Assembly (NCBI RefSeq): GCF_001854245.1
Contig: NZ_CP015381.1
Coordinates: 2,949,001-3,013,000, forward strand
Direction of reading: 5' to 3'
Source: Desulfococcus multivorans
GTDB taxonomy: Bacteria; Desulfobacterota; Desulfobacteria; Desulfobacterales; Desulfococcaceae
DNA length: 64,000 nucleotides
Shown piece after piece: positions 42,777 through 52,617 of this stretch (position 1 is the first letter of the stretch; every line of letters starts with the position of its first letter). A program made the position numbers and the translations under genes. The notes under the pieces are model-generated. The model did not search any database and was not told the origin of the DNA. It saw only the letters and a program-made list of their open reading frames with translations.

Positions 42777-45700
42777 TCAACCTGCCGAATCTTCTTCCCG
42801 CCAGGCCCGCTTGAGTTCCCATCGCTTCCAGATGTCATACACCACGGGAATGATGACGAGTGTCAGGACGGTGGATGAAACAAGCCCGCCGACCATGGGA
42901 GCGGCAATCCGCTTCATGGTCTCGGAGCCCGTTTCCGAACCGTACATGACCGGCAGGAGGCCGATGAGGGTCGTGGCTACGGTCATGATCTTGGGGCGCA
43001 CCCGGTCCACCGCGCCCTCGATGATGGCCGCTTTCAGGTCTTCGGGAGAACCCATCTCGCCCTGGGCCCGTCTCCTGGCATACACCTCGTCCAGATACAC
43101 CAGCATGACCACGCCGGTCTCCGCCGCCAGCCCGGACAGGGCGATGAACCCCACCACCACCGCCACCGAAAGATTATAGCCTAAAAGATAAATCAGCCAA
43201 ACCCCGCCCACCAGGGCGAAAGGCAGGCTCGCCATCACCACCGTCGCTTCCACGATGCTGTTGAAATGGATGTAGAGCAGGATGAAGATCACCGCCAGGG
43301 TCGCGGGCACGATGATGTTCAGGGTCCTTCTCGCCCGTTCCATGTATTCATACTGTCCGGACCAGACCATGGAGTAGCCGGCCGGCAGCTTTACAGCCTC
43401 GTCCACGATCTTTTTGGCGGTCTCGACGTACGTGCCCACGTCAACACCCTTGAGGTCGACATATATCCAGGCCGAACGACGGGCATTCTCGCTTTTGATG
43501 CCGGCCGGTCCCTTGTGGATGGAGATCTCCGCGAGCTGAGCCAACGGCACCTGGGTGCCGGTGGGCGTGGCCACCAGAACCCGCCGGAGCCGATCGATGT
43601 TGTCGCGGAGTTCCCGGTCGTATCGCAGGTTGACGGGATAACGTTCGAGCCCTTCCACCGTATAGGTGACGTTCATGCCGCCGATGGCTGTCATGATGAC
43701 CTCCTGGACATCATTCACCGTCAGCCCGTAGCGGGCGATCTGGGTTCGCCGAATATTAAAATCGAAATAATTTCCTCCGGTCACCCGCTCGGAAAACGCC
43801 GACAGGGTGCCGGGGATGTCCCTGACCACCGCCTCGATCCGTTCTCCCAGGTCGGACAGCACCTGCAGATCAGACCCCATGAGTTTGATGCCCACCGGTG
43901 TCTTGATGCCGGTGGAAAGCATGTCGATGCGGGTCTTGATGGGCATGGTCCAGGCGTTGGTCAGGCCCGGAAACTGGATGGCGGCGTTCAGATCGTCAAC
44001 CAATTCATCGGTGGTCATGTATCGCTTTTCCGGCCATATCCACGTCAGGGGTGCTTTGAGCCATCCAGGCCAGTCCGAGAACCATCGGTCGACCTTTTTT
44101 CGCCGCCACTCGTGGAGAAGTTTTCCGTTTTTCTCCTCGGGCCAGAGCCATGTCAGGGGATATTTGAGCCAACCCGGCCAATCCGAAAAAAAGCGGTCCA
44201 CATGGATTACCTCATATTCGGCATGAGGCCTCAGCATGATTGTGGTTTCGATCATGGACAGGGGCGCCGGGTCTGTCGGTGTGTCCGCCCGGCCGATCTT
44301 CCCAAAGGTGTGGTGGACCTCGGGAAAAGCCTGAATGATCTTGTCGGTCTGCTGGAGCAGCTCCCTGGCTTTGGTGATGGAGATGCCCGGCAGGGTCGTC
44401 GGCATGTAGAGGAGGTCCCCCTCGTTCAGCGGCGGCATGAACTCGCTCCCCAGCCGGGAGGCTGGATACCCCGTAACAAGAATGATGAGCACTGCTGACG
44501 TCACCGTCGTTTTCCGCCATTTCAGGACCAGCTTGATCAGCGGCAGGTACATCCGAATGAAAAACCGGCTGATGGGATTGGTTGCCTCGGCGGTGACAGG
44601 CTGCGGAATGAGACAGACCAGGATGAAAAGAGAGAGGCCCAGAGCGGCTGCGAGGCTCCAGTCGGGCAGATCCAGGCCAAGAATTCCCGCTGCTGAAACG
44701 AGCAGGGGCGAGGCCGCGACCGAAAGTATGGAAATCCAGCGCTTTTTTTTCCGGGACAGGGTCGGATCAAGGGGCTGCTCCCGGACGAAAAAGGTCATCA
44801 GCACCGGCACGATGGTGATGGCCAGGATCGACGAGGCGGCCATGGCGAAGGTCTTGGTGTAGGCCAGCGGCTTGAACATGCGGCCCGACTGCTCCCCCAG
44901 GGCGAAGACCGGCAGGAAAGAGACCGTGATGATGAGGAGGCTGTAGAACAAAGCGGGCCCCACCTCTTTGGAGGCGTCGATGATGATCTGGGCATGGGTT
45001 GCGTTTCCGCGGTCCCGCTCGAGGTGTTTATGGGCGTTTTCCACCATGACCACCGAAGCGTCCACCATGACGCCGATGGCGATGGCGATGCCGCCGAGAC
45101 TCATGATGTTGGCATTGATCCCGAGCCGGTACATGACCAGAAACGAGATGAGAATACCCACCGGGATAGTGAAAATGGCGACAAACGCCGACCGCAGATG
45201 GAGGAGGAAAATGACGCAGATGACGGCCACCACCGTCATTTCTTCGACGAGCTTTTTCTTGAGCGTCGCTACGGCCCGCTCGATCAGCCCGGATCGATCG
45301 TAGGCCGTTTCGATGATCACGCCTTCGGGCAATCCCTTTTCCAACGCCTTTAGCTTGGCCTTGACCTTTCGGATCACTTCGAGGGCGTTCTCTCCGAACC
45401 GCATGACGACGACACCGCCGACGATCTCCCCCTCTCCGTTCCATTCGGCGATGCCTCGCCGCAGATCAGGGCCGATCTGAATATTCGCGACATTCTTGAG
45501 CAGGATCGGCGTGCCCGCGGCATCGACGCCCACCGCGATTTTCTCCATGTCCTCAATCGATTGAATATATCCCAGCCCCCGTACCATGAACTCGGTTTCC
45601 GCCATCTCGATCAGCTTCCCGCCCACATCGGCATTGGAACGCTGTATCGCCTGACGGATCTTCTGGATGGGAAGGTTGTACGCCAGCAGCCTGTTGGGGT

Positions 45701-46274
45701 CGACCGTCACCTGGTATTGTTTCACGAACCCGCCGATCCCGGCCACCTCGGAGACACCAGGTACGGCCGTCAGCTCATACCGCAGATACCAGTCCTGGAA
45801 ACTCCTGAGCTGCTGGAGGTCGTATTTGCCGGTGGTGTCTTTGAGCACGTATTCATAAACCCATCCGACGCCGGTGGCATCCGGTCCAAGGCTCGGCGTC
45901 ACCCCCTGGGGCAGGCGGCCGGAAACGAAATTGAGATATTCGAGCACACGGGAGCGCGCCCAGTATAGATCGGTGCCGTCCTCGAAGATGATGTACACAA
46001 AGGAAAGCCCGAAGAAGGAATACCCCCGGACCACCTTGGCGTAAGGCACGCTCAGCATGGCCGTGGTCAGCGGATAGGTGACCTGATCCTCCACCACCTG
46101 CGGACCCTGGCCGGAATATTCCGTGTAGATAATGACCTGGACGTCCGACAGGTCGGGAATAGCGTCCAACGGGGTGTTCAGCATGGCCGTCACGCCCCCT
46201 GCGATCACGAAGAGCGTCGCCAGGACCACCATGAACTTGTTTCTCACCGACCACTCGATAATTTTCTCGATCAT
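42777..46274 (-). CDS. cusA: CusA-type heavy-metal RND efflux permease
   Basis: Inner-membrane RND pump of the heavy-metal efflux (HME) class, 1165 residues, longer than E. coli CusA (1047). It starts MIEKIIEWSVRNKFMVVLAT and shows the HME signatures GVMVDASVVMVENAHKHLER and AWTMPIKTRIDMLSTGIKTPVG. Two insertions explain the extra length: extra hydrophobic segments around residues 515-570 (WISILSVAASPLLVSAAGI; AAALGLSLFILVCLIP) and a duplicated Trp-rich motif near residues 695-735 (RFFSDWPGWLKYPLTWLWPE and RWFSDWPGWLKAPLTWIWPE). It follows the adaptor gene by 67 bp. Confidence 0.95.
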   Translation of the reverse strand: MIEKIIEWSVRNKFMVVLATLFVIAGGVTAMLNTPLDAIPDLSDVQVIIYTEYSGQGPQVVEDQVTYPLTTAMLSVPYAKVVRGYSFFGLSFVYIIFEDGTDLYWARSRVLEYLNFVSGRLPQGVTPSLGPDATGVGWVYEYVLKDTTGKYDLQQLRSFQDWYLRYELTAVPGVSEVAGIGGFVKQYQVTVDPNRLLAYNLPIQKIRQAIQRSNADVGGKLIEMAETEFMVRGLGYIQSIEDMEKIAVGVDAAGTPILLKNVANIQIGPDLRRGIAEWNGEGEIVGGVVVMRFGENALEVIRKVKAKLKALEKGLPEGVIIETAYDRSGLIERAVATLKKKLVEEMTVVAVICVIFLLHLRSAFVAIFTIPVGILISFLVMYRLGINANIMSLGGIAIAIGVMVDASVVMVENAHKHLERDRGNATHAQIIIDASKEVGPALFYSLLIITVSFLPVFALGEQSGRMFKPLAYTKTFAMAASSILAITIVPVLMTFFVREQPLDPTLSRKKKRWISILSVAASPLLVSAAGILGLDLPDWSLAAALGLSLFILVCLIPQPVTAEATNPISRFFIRMYLPLIKLVLKWRKTTVTSAVLIILVTGYPASRLGSEFMPPLNEGDLLYMPTTLPGISITKARELLQQTDKIIQAFPEVHHTFGKIGRADTPTDPAPLSMIETTIMLRPHAEYEVIHVDRFFSDWPGWLKYPLTWLWPEEKNGKLLHEWRRKKVDRWFSDWPGWLKAPLTWIWPEKRYMTTDELVDDLNAAIQFPGLTNAWTMPIKTRIDMLSTGIKTPVGIKLMGSDLQVLSDLGERIEAVVRDIPGTLSAFSERVTGGNYFDFNIRRTQIARYGLTVNDVQEVIMTAIGGMNVTYTVEGLERYPVNLRYDRELRDNIDRLRRVLVATPTGTQVPLAQLAEISIHKGPAGIKSENARRSAWIYVDLKGVDVGTYVETAKKIVDEAVKLPAGYSMVWSGQYEYMERARRTLNIIVPATLAVIFILLYIHFNSIVEATVVMASLPFALVGGVWLIYLLGYNLSVAVVVGFIALSGLAAETGVVMLVYLDEVYARRRAQGEMGSPEDLKAAIIEGAVDRVRPKIMTVATTLIGLLPVMYGSETGSETMKRIAAPMVGGLVSSTVLTLVIIPVVYDIWKRWELKRAWREEDSAG

Positions 46275-46341
46275 CCGGGGCACCCCTCTTTGCCGTCACG
46301 ATTCATTCACGCTCGAATGTTCGCTGATGTCGGCAAATATA

Positions 46342-47874
46342 TCATTCCATATCCTCGAAGAATGGATCATCCGCCGCCGGCGGTGTTCCCATACCTTCAA
46401 AAAAGTCGGCGTCCCCCTTCGACTCCGGCTCCGATGGTGCAGACGGCTTTTCGCGCGGCATCATCTTCCGGACGGCCTCCTTCAGCTTGGATTCCGAGTC
46501 GAGCATGAACTGGCCGGACGTCACCACGGTCTCGTTGGCTGCAAGCCCTGTTAAAACCTGAACACTGTCGCCGTCCAGGCTCATGCCCAGGACCGTCTCC
46601 CTGGGGATGAAGCGACCGTCGCCCTTGGCCACGAAAACCACGTTGCGTTCGCCGGAACGGATCACCGATTCGTTGGGGATGATCAATCCCTCCCCCTTAC
46701 CGCTGGTTTCGATGCGGACATCGGCATACATCTCGGGCTTCAGGTCCAGGTCCGGGTTGGGGAACTCGAGCCGGATCACCACATCACGGGTTTTCCGCTG
46801 GAGATAGGGATAGACGTAGGCCACCTTCCCCCGATAGATTTTCCCGGGCCGGTAAGGCAGTGTCATCACGGCTTCCTGCCCTTCACCCACCCACCCCAGC
46901 TCATATTCGAAGATATGGGCCTCCACCCATACCCGGGTAAGGTCCGCCACCGTGTAAACCGTGGTCCCCGCCTTGACAAATCCGCCTTCCAGGGCGTTTT
47001 TGTGCGTCACCACGCCCTTGAACGGAGAGCGGATCATCACAAACTTTTTAACCTCCCCCGCCGATTCGATAGCCTGAATTTCGGTTTCGGCTACATCGAA
47101 ATAGCTGAGGCGTCGGCGGGCCGATGCCAGGAGTTCGCGGCTCGCACCGCCCATCCGCCGGGCGTTGCGAAAGGCCGTCAGGTATTCTTCCTGGGCGGCC
47201 AGAAGCTGGGGAGAATAGATCTCGTACAGGGGCTGTCCCGCCTCGACGATTTCTCCGGTGAAATCGACGTACAGGCGACCGAACCATCCGTCGACCTTAG
47301 GCGCGACCTGGGCGGTTCGGGTTTCGTCATAGGTGATGTGCCCATAGGTCCGGATCGTATGCACCAGCGGTCCCTTCTCCACCCGTGTCGTTCGAATACC
47401 CATATTCTGCTCGACTACCGGATCGATACGGATGTCGACCCCGCCCACCAGTTCGTCCTCATACACGGGTACGAGATCCATTCCCATCTTGCTCTTGCCC
47501 GGAACATCGTAGATCTCCATGGGGTCCATGGGGGCCCGCCAATAAGCGATGGACCGCTCCCCCGAGGCGGCCTGGGGTGCCGCGTCGCTTTTCCTGGGGA
47601 CCAGTTCCATCCCGCAGATGGGGCAGAGCCCCGGTTCTTCGGTGATGATCCAAGGATGCATGCCGCAGGTCCAGAGCTGGGTTTCCTCGGACGCGCCCTC
47701 ACCTGAAGCCCCTTCGAGGCTCACCCAGTGCGGAGCGTGATATCCGAACAGTCGCAGTCCCGCCCATGCGAGAGCGACGGAAACAACCGCCGTGACGATC
47801 ACCGTCGTCCACAGCGTCTTTACGGATACCCGACGTTCCCGGTTTAAAGCGTTTTTCTCTTTTTCATTTTCCAT
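46342..47874 (-). CDS. cusB: CusB-type efflux adaptor with heavy-metal-binding domains
   Basis: Periplasmic adaptor of 510 residues for the CusA pump. The N-terminus has a membrane anchor (VIVTAVVSVALAWAGLRLF). A heavy-metal-binding domain follows (TCGMHPWIITEEPGLCPICG with MELVP) and then a degenerate second copy (APMDPMEIYDVPGKSKMGMD with LVPVY). The rest is a standard adaptor: barrel-sandwich, hairpin (LLAAQEEYLTAFRNARRM) and beta-barrel. The ATG at 47874 lies two codons inside an open frame starting with TTG and has AAGGA upstream. The two Met/Cys-rich domains suggest capture of Cu(I) or Ag(I) in the periplasm. Confidence 0.94.
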   Translation of the reverse strand: MENEKEKNALNRERRVSVKTLWTTVIVTAVVSVALAWAGLRLFGYHAPHWVSLEGASGEGASEETQLWTCGMHPWIITEEPGLCPICGMELVPRKSDAAPQAASGERSIAYWRAPMDPMEIYDVPGKSKMGMDLVPVYEDELVGGVDIRIDPVVEQNMGIRTTRVEKGPLVHTIRTYGHITYDETRTAQVAPKVDGWFGRLYVDFTGEIVEAGQPLYEIYSPQLLAAQEEYLTAFRNARRMGGASRELLASARRRLSYFDVAETEIQAIESAGEVKKFVMIRSPFKGVVTHKNALEGGFVKAGTTVYTVADLTRVWVEAHIFEYELGWVGEGQEAVMTLPYRPGKIYRGKVAYVYPYLQRKTRDVVIRLEFPNPDLDLKPEMYADVRIETSGKGEGLIIPNESVIRSGERNVVFVAKGDGRFIPRETVLGMSLDGDSVQVLTGLAANETVVTSGQFMLDSESKLKEAVRKMMPREKPSAPSEPESKGDADFFEGMGTPPAADDPFFEDME

Positions 47875-47991
47875 GATCAAGGGTCCTTCATCCCATCAGG
47901 AGTCCGTCATGCCGTCGACACCTGTCGTTCAGCGGTATGCCCGGCCGCGGCGTGCCGCCATCGCAACTTGAACATATCGCGGTGCGGCGCC

Positions 47992-49533
47992 TCACAGAGA
48001 TACGCCGACCGCCTGCTCCAGTTCGGCCCGGGCCACGCCGATATCGGAAATCTTCCGTGCCAGTGCCAGGCGAACCTTGAGCCAGTTGGTATAGGAGGCG
48101 ATGACGTCCGCGAAGGAGACCGTGCCCGACTCGTATCCGCGGGTGGATACGTCCAGAGCGGACTTCGAAAGATCCACAACCGTTTCCCGGTAGAGGATTT
48201 CCTCCCTGACGGCCCGGTCCATCTCAAACCAGGTGTTCCGGACATGGTTGTCCGTCGCTGCCGCCGCTTTCCTGAGATCGGCCCGCAGCGCCGCCAGGGA
48301 ACTGCGTGTTCCCTTCAGCCAGGCGTCGTTGGTGCCGAACCAGGGTGATTTGGGCAGCCCCGCACCCACGGCCGCCGTTGTCCGGTCGAAAAAGGACGCC
48401 TTCACGGCAGCCGATCCCGCCTGAAGGACCGCCTCGTCGTCATAATAGGAGAGGCCCAGGGAATACGGCGGCAGGATCATGGTTTCGGCGAGCTCCAGCA
48501 TCCGCTCCATCTTTCCCACCTGGGCACGAAGACGCCGGAGTTCCTGGCGCCGGTCCCGTGCAAGGGGGTGGAGCCGGTCCAGGGCCGGCAGGCGCCGGTC
48601 CGGTGTCTCTTTCACAGGCGGTCCGACGGCGGTGTCCGGGGGCAGATCCAGAATATCCAGCAGCATCGATTCCAGGTTGCGGGTGCGCTCCGTCAGGGTG
48701 ACGAGATCCTCCTCCAGAATTCGGCTTTCGATGGTCACCTTGATGACATCCTGAAAGCTCGTATTCCCGGCTTTGTAACGGGTTTGCGCGACCGATTCGA
48801 GACGCTGAAAGAGGGACAGCGTCTCAGACGTGATGCTCTGGGATTTCCGGACATAGAGAAGGTTCCAGTAGGTTTTCCTTGCATTGGTCAAGGCATCCCG
48901 GCGTGCGATTTCAAGGGATTCCGCAGCAGCCCGGACAGAGGCATCCACCACCTCGCCCTTGAGGGCCGTCACGCCGGGAAACGGAAATTTCATCCTCACG
49001 GAGTCCTTGCCCTTCATGGGGCCGACGCCGGTCATCAGGCCTTCGGTGAAGGCGGTATACTGCTCGAGAACGGCATCGATCTCCGCCACCTGGCTGAACG
49101 CCTGCAGCTCCGCCTGAAGACGCTTTTCCGCGGCGTGAATCCCAGGGTTCCGGATCAGGGTCAGCATCTCGAGGGTTTCCAGGGTGTAGCCCCTCTTCAG
49201 GACGCCGGCCGCCCCGGCATCGCTTCGGGCGGCGGTCGAAAGCCTCCGGAAGCGCTCCGGCTCCGGCCGGTAAAAAGTGTCCGCCGTTCCGGAGGCCCCG
49301 GATACCTTCCGCCATTTTTGTCGCATCCCGGCAAGCTGCCGCCGGCCTTCATCACGGGATAAATCCTGTTCCGTCGAAAGGGACGCCGCAGCTTTCGTGC
49401 CGTCTGCAATCGATTGGAAATAGGACGGCGGCCGGTAATTGTCCAGCTCGGAGGACATCTCCCGATAATTGCTGCTGCAGCCAGCGGTCGCGCAAAACGA
49501 CAGCGTAACGATCACACGTAGTATCGTCTTCAC
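47992..49533 (-). CDS. TolC-like outer-membrane efflux lipoprotein
   Basis: Outer-membrane channel of 513 residues with a lipobox (VTLSFCATAGCSSN) that should be lipidated. Two long coiled helical repeats typical of TolC family members are visible (LQAFSQVAEIDAVLEQYTAF and RNLESMLLDILDLPP in the first half; LRKAAAATDNHVRNTWFEM and VSFADVIASYTNWLKVRLALA in the second). Start is GTG, overlapping the stop of the next gene upstream (GTGA). It is one of two outer-membrane components in this operon; which one serves CusAB is not clear. Confidence 0.88.
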   Translation of the reverse strand: MKTILRVIVTLSFCATAGCSSNYREMSSELDNYRPPSYFQSIADGTKAAASLSTEQDLSRDEGRRQLAGMRQKWRKVSGASGTADTFYRPEPERFRRLSTAARSDAGAAGVLKRGYTLETLEMLTLIRNPGIHAAEKRLQAELQAFSQVAEIDAVLEQYTAFTEGLMTGVGPMKGKDSVRMKFPFPGVTALKGEVVDASVRAAAESLEIARRDALTNARKTYWNLLYVRKSQSITSETLSLFQRLESVAQTRYKAGNTSFQDVIKVTIESRILEEDLVTLTERTRNLESMLLDILDLPPDTAVGPPVKETPDRRLPALDRLHPLARDRRQELRRLRAQVGKMERMLELAETMILPPYSLGLSYYDDEAVLQAGSAAVKASFFDRTTAAVGAGLPKSPWFGTNDAWLKGTRSSLAALRADLRKAAAATDNHVRNTWFEMDRAVREEILYRETVVDLSKSALDVSTRGYESGTVSFADVIASYTNWLKVRLALARKISDIGVARAELEQAVGVSL

Positions 49534-50906
49534 GGCTTGATCTCCCCTGCCGATGCCGTCTCCTGCCGGGTCAGATCGAGCCCCGCGAGGCGCTCCAGCC
49601 CGGCCAGGGCCTTGCCGTAGTCCGCCCGGGCCCGGGCCAGGGAAAGCTGGAAGTTATAGACCGTCGCCTGAATCTCCACAAAGTCGGAAAAACTGCCCTG
49701 CCCTTCCCGGAACCACGTTTCGGCGGTTTCCATGGAGGCCAGGGCCTGGGGGATCATCTCCTTCCCATAGAGGGTCATCAGCCGCTCGGCATTGCGAAGC
49801 CTGAAATAGAGGGCGCGGATCTGGGTCCGGCTCTGGTTGATCCGCTCGGCCTTCATCGCTCGGGCTCTCTGGGCGTCCGCCGTCGCCTGCCGGATCCGGC
49901 CGGCATTCTTGCCGAACCAAAGGGGAATGCTTACCCCGAACTGGATCCCCACGGCATCATCTCCCGCATCGGGGGGCGGCATCGTCACGTCGGGCTGCCC
50001 GATGCCCGCATAGAACAGCCCCACACTGAAATCCGGGAGATTCTGATATCGGGCCAGCTCGATGCGGCGCTCCGCCTGGGACACCTGGGCATCGGCCGTG
50101 CGGATCTCCTCCTGCCGGGATTCTGCCATGGCATAGATGTCGTCGAGGGTGTAGACTACCGGCCGAACGGCAACCGGCGCCAGCTCACCGATGGGGGCCC
50201 CGGGCGCCCGGTTCAGCAGTCCGTTCAGCCGGGTTCGCTCGGTATCTTCCAGCTCCTCCAAGAGCAGCATGTCATACCTGAGCTGCCCTGTCTGGGACTG
50301 TGCCTTCACCACATCCAGGAAGGTCGCCTGATCCTCGGCATAGGCGGTCTCGCTGATCTTTCTCAGTTCATCCAGCAGGCCGGCGTTCTTACCGGCAATG
50401 GACCGGGCCTGGCGGATATAGTGTAATTCGTGGTAGGATTCCTGGATCGCCACCGATACATCCCGGACGGTCCTGTCCAGATCGAGCCTTGCCATGAGGA
50501 CCTCCTGCGCCGCCACCTCGCCTTCCTTGGAAAGCCTGCCGGGAAAGGGGAACCTCTGGGAGATCGAGGCGTTCCAGTCCTGGGGACCGAGACGGGTCTC
50601 GATGGGATCGGGGAAATACGTGACCATCAACTGGGGATCGGGCAGGCTCGTGCTCATGCGGTATTTTTCCACCACGGCCCGCGATGCCTCCCGAGCCGCC
50701 TGGATTGCGGGATTCTGTTCGTAGGCATAAACGATCAGATCAGGGAGGCGGGCCTGATCTTCCAGGCGCAGCCCATCGCCGGCCGATGGACCGGATGGAA
50801 CTGACGGAGCCGGGACTTCGGACGCCATGAGCTTCGGTGTGAAACAGGACAATCCGATGATACCCGCCATCAATCCGATAGAAACCGCTCCTTTCATCAT
50901 TTTCAT
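49530..50906 (-). CDS. TolC-like outer-membrane efflux protein (CusC-like position)
   Basis: Second outer-membrane factor, 458 residues, with a cleavable signal peptide (MKMMKGAVSIGLMAGIIGLS, cleavage near LMASEV). Helical repeats are clear (IQAAREASRAVVEKYRM, TVRDVSVAIQESYHELHYI, AERRIELARYQNLPDFSVG, FVEIQATVYNFQLSLARA). No lipobox cysteine is positioned for lipidation, unlike its neighbour. It is the first gene of the efflux operon, with AAGGGGG before the ATG at 50906. The end overlaps the next gene by four bases. Confidence 0.9.
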   Translation of the reverse strand: MKMMKGAVSIGLMAGIIGLSCFTPKLMASEVPAPSVPSGPSAGDGLRLEDQARLPDLIVYAYEQNPAIQAAREASRAVVEKYRMSTSLPDPQLMVTYFPDPIETRLGPQDWNASISQRFPFPGRLSKEGEVAAQEVLMARLDLDRTVRDVSVAIQESYHELHYIRQARSIAGKNAGLLDELRKISETAYAEDQATFLDVVKAQSQTGQLRYDMLLLEELEDTERTRLNGLLNRAPGAPIGELAPVAVRPVVYTLDDIYAMAESRQEEIRTADAQVSQAERRIELARYQNLPDFSVGLFYAGIGQPDVTMPPPDAGDDAVGIQFGVSIPLWFGKNAGRIRQATADAQRARAMKAERINQSRTQIRALYFRLRNAERLMTLYGKEMIPQALASMETAETWFREGQGSFSDFVEIQATVYNFQLSLARARADYGKALAGLERLAGLDLTRQETASAGEIKP

Positions 50907-51404
50907 GAGCATCCCCCTTATGGCGCTTCTTCTATAGATGTAAAGTTCATCATGAGATTCTTACCAGACAGCCATTTTGGTGCCGCCTTTTATATACCTG
51001 CGGTTTTCGATCTTTTCCTGGACGATGGCCGTCTCTTGCAGGGGATCCTCTGTCGGGCGGCCGGACCGATGGGAAAATCATGCACATGTCCTGTGAGGAG
51101 ATGTAGGACGTATTCAAGGTCTTATAATTCAGGAGGTTAATCATCTATCTTGAAGATTTCAAACTTAAAATAGCCGTTTCCGATGCCGACACACTATACC
51201 GCAACCACGGCAGCACCCGCCGTTCCGACAGCGGCACCCCATCCAAAAGCCGCGAGGCAGCATGCAACGGAAGATTCTCTTGACTTGGTCGTCCGCATCC
51301 TTCATAGATCTCTGTAGTATCGGGACTCCGTGAAGCTCGTGACAGGTCTTTAACACGTTTGGCGGTATCGAACCGCAAATCGATCAAGGGAGGCATTGTG
51401 AACG
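50907..51404. other. Divergent intergenic region between efflux operon and stress protein
   Basis: About 500 bp that should carry the efflux operon promoter (leftward) and the stress protein promoter (rightward). A TATAAT box lies near 51121 and a perfect AGGAGG near 51130, but the codon in start position after it is ATC, followed by about 55 open codons (IYLEDFKLKIAVSDADT...); this may be a decayed gene start. No other feature is supported. Confidence 0.4.
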
Positions 51405-52373
51405 ATGGATGCGAAAAATCGTAAAAAAATACTGGTCGCCCTGGATGGTTCCGATCATTCCTTCAACGCGGTGCATTACCTCGCTCGGGTGTTGCCCCGC
51501 AACACCGCAACGATCGTTCTTTTCAGTGTCTACACCAAACGGCCCGAGCGGTTCTGGGACACCGAAGAGGATCCCTTCATCGATGCGAACGCCGACGACG
51601 GCCGATTGTGGGAGCTTGAGCACAAGAGGGCTATCGGCGAGTTTCTGGAAAACGCCCGTAAGACGCTTCTGAAATATGGTTTTCCACCGGACGACCTCCT
51701 CATTAAAAGCCAGGAAAAGCGGATCGGGATTGCAAGGGACATCATCCGGGAAGCCCAATCCGGCTATGACGCCGTCGTGGTCGGGCGACAGGGCATGAAC
51801 CCCATCACGCGTCTCGTCATCGGAAGCGTCGCTGCAAAACTCATTGCCGGCCTGACGACGGTTCCCCTCTGGCTCATGGGGACCGAAGTCAGCTTCGACA
51901 GCAGCGCCCCGCTTAAACTTCTGGTGACCATAGACGGCTCCGATAACGCCCTGAGAGCGGTAAAATACGTGGGAGAAATGACAGCGGGCGCCGACATCGA
52001 TATCACCCTGTTTCAGGTGATTCGGAGTTTTGATTTCAGGCTCCCCGGTCCCGATGAACATTTCTTTGCACCCCCCGAGGGGGCGAAATGGACGGAGGAA
52101 TCCCGGGAGGCGCATGTAGTGCGCGCTGCTTTTGAGAAGGCGGTCAAAATCCTTGCAGACACCGGCTTCGATCACCGCCGCATCACCACAAAAATCGTTT
52201 CCGGTGTCGCCACCAGGAGCGGGACCATTATTGCCCAAGCGATGACGGGAGGGTACGGGACTATTGTCATCGGCCGGAGAGGCCACTCCAGGGTCGGAGA
52301 ATTCCACATGGGACGCGTGACAAACAAAGTCATTCAACTGGCCGGCAAAACAACGGTCTGGATGATCAGTTGA
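51405..52373 (+). CDS. Universal stress protein with two UspA domains
   Basis: Cytoplasmic protein of 322 residues made of two tandem Usp domains: residues 1-155 (KKILVALDGSDHSFNAVHYL; VVGRQGMNPITRLVIGSVAAKL) and about 170-322 (LKLLVTIDGSDNALRAVKYV; IVIGRRGHSRVGEFHMGRV). The first domain has the G-2x-G-9x-G-S signature; in the second the spacing is similar but ends GRVTNKV, so only one site may bind ATP. GGGAGG lies 11 bases before the ATG. The large open frame on the opposite strand is a shadow. Confidence 0.93.
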   Translation: MDAKNRKKILVALDGSDHSFNAVHYLARVLPRNTATIVLFSVYTKRPERFWDTEEDPFIDANADDGRLWELEHKRAIGEFLENARKTLLKYGFPPDDLLIKSQEKRIGIARDIIREAQSGYDAVVVGRQGMNPITRLVIGSVAAKLIAGLTTVPLWLMGTEVSFDSSAPLKLLVTIDGSDNALRAVKYVGEMTAGADIDITLFQVIRSFDFRLPGPDEHFFAPPEGAKWTEESREAHVVRAAFEKAVKILADTGFDHRRITTKIVSGVATRSGTIIAQAMTGGYGTIVIGRRGHSRVGEFHMGRVTNKVIQLAGKTTVWMIS

Positions 52374-52431
52374 CAAACTTTGACGAGCCGCCCCTCAGGT
52401 CCTAACCTCTTTTCTGCGGAAGGTGATCAGC

Positions 52432-52617
52432 ATGTATGAACAATTGAAGGACAGCAACACCCAGTGCGACCTCTGCGGTATGAAAGATCCGGAAGGTATT
52501 ATCTATCGATCCGATAATTTCATCTATTTATGTTCCAAGTGCATGGAGAAAATCAAGACCGCACCCGACAGCCTCAGTGAGACCCTTGAACGAACGCTGA
52601 TGGGGAATGTCCTGTGA
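52432..52617 (+). CDS. Small four-cysteine zinc-binding protein
   Basis: A 61-residue protein starting MYEQLKDSNTQ with CDLCGMKDPEG and LCSKCMEKI, two CxxC pairs 22 residues apart, resembling a ClpX-type N-terminal zinc-binding domain standing alone. GGAAGGTG lies 6 bases before the ATG. It follows the stress protein gene by 58 bp in the same direction and is probably co-transcribed. Such domains act in protein-protein contacts, for example recruiting substrates to a protease; that use here is inference. Confidence 0.75.
   Translation: MYEQLKDSNTQCDLCGMKDPEGIIYRSDNFIYLCSKCMEKIKTAPDSLSETLERTLMGNVL

Noticed and set aside
51130-51310. Open frame after a perfect AGGAGG but with ATC in the start position
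   Set aside because: No valid start codon and no recognisable protein; kept only as a possible decayed gene in the intergenic note.
51384-52376. Minus-strand open frame of 330 codons over the tandem universal stress protein
   Set aside because: The plus-strand Usp has two clear domain signatures; the opposite frame has no family features and no ribosome site.
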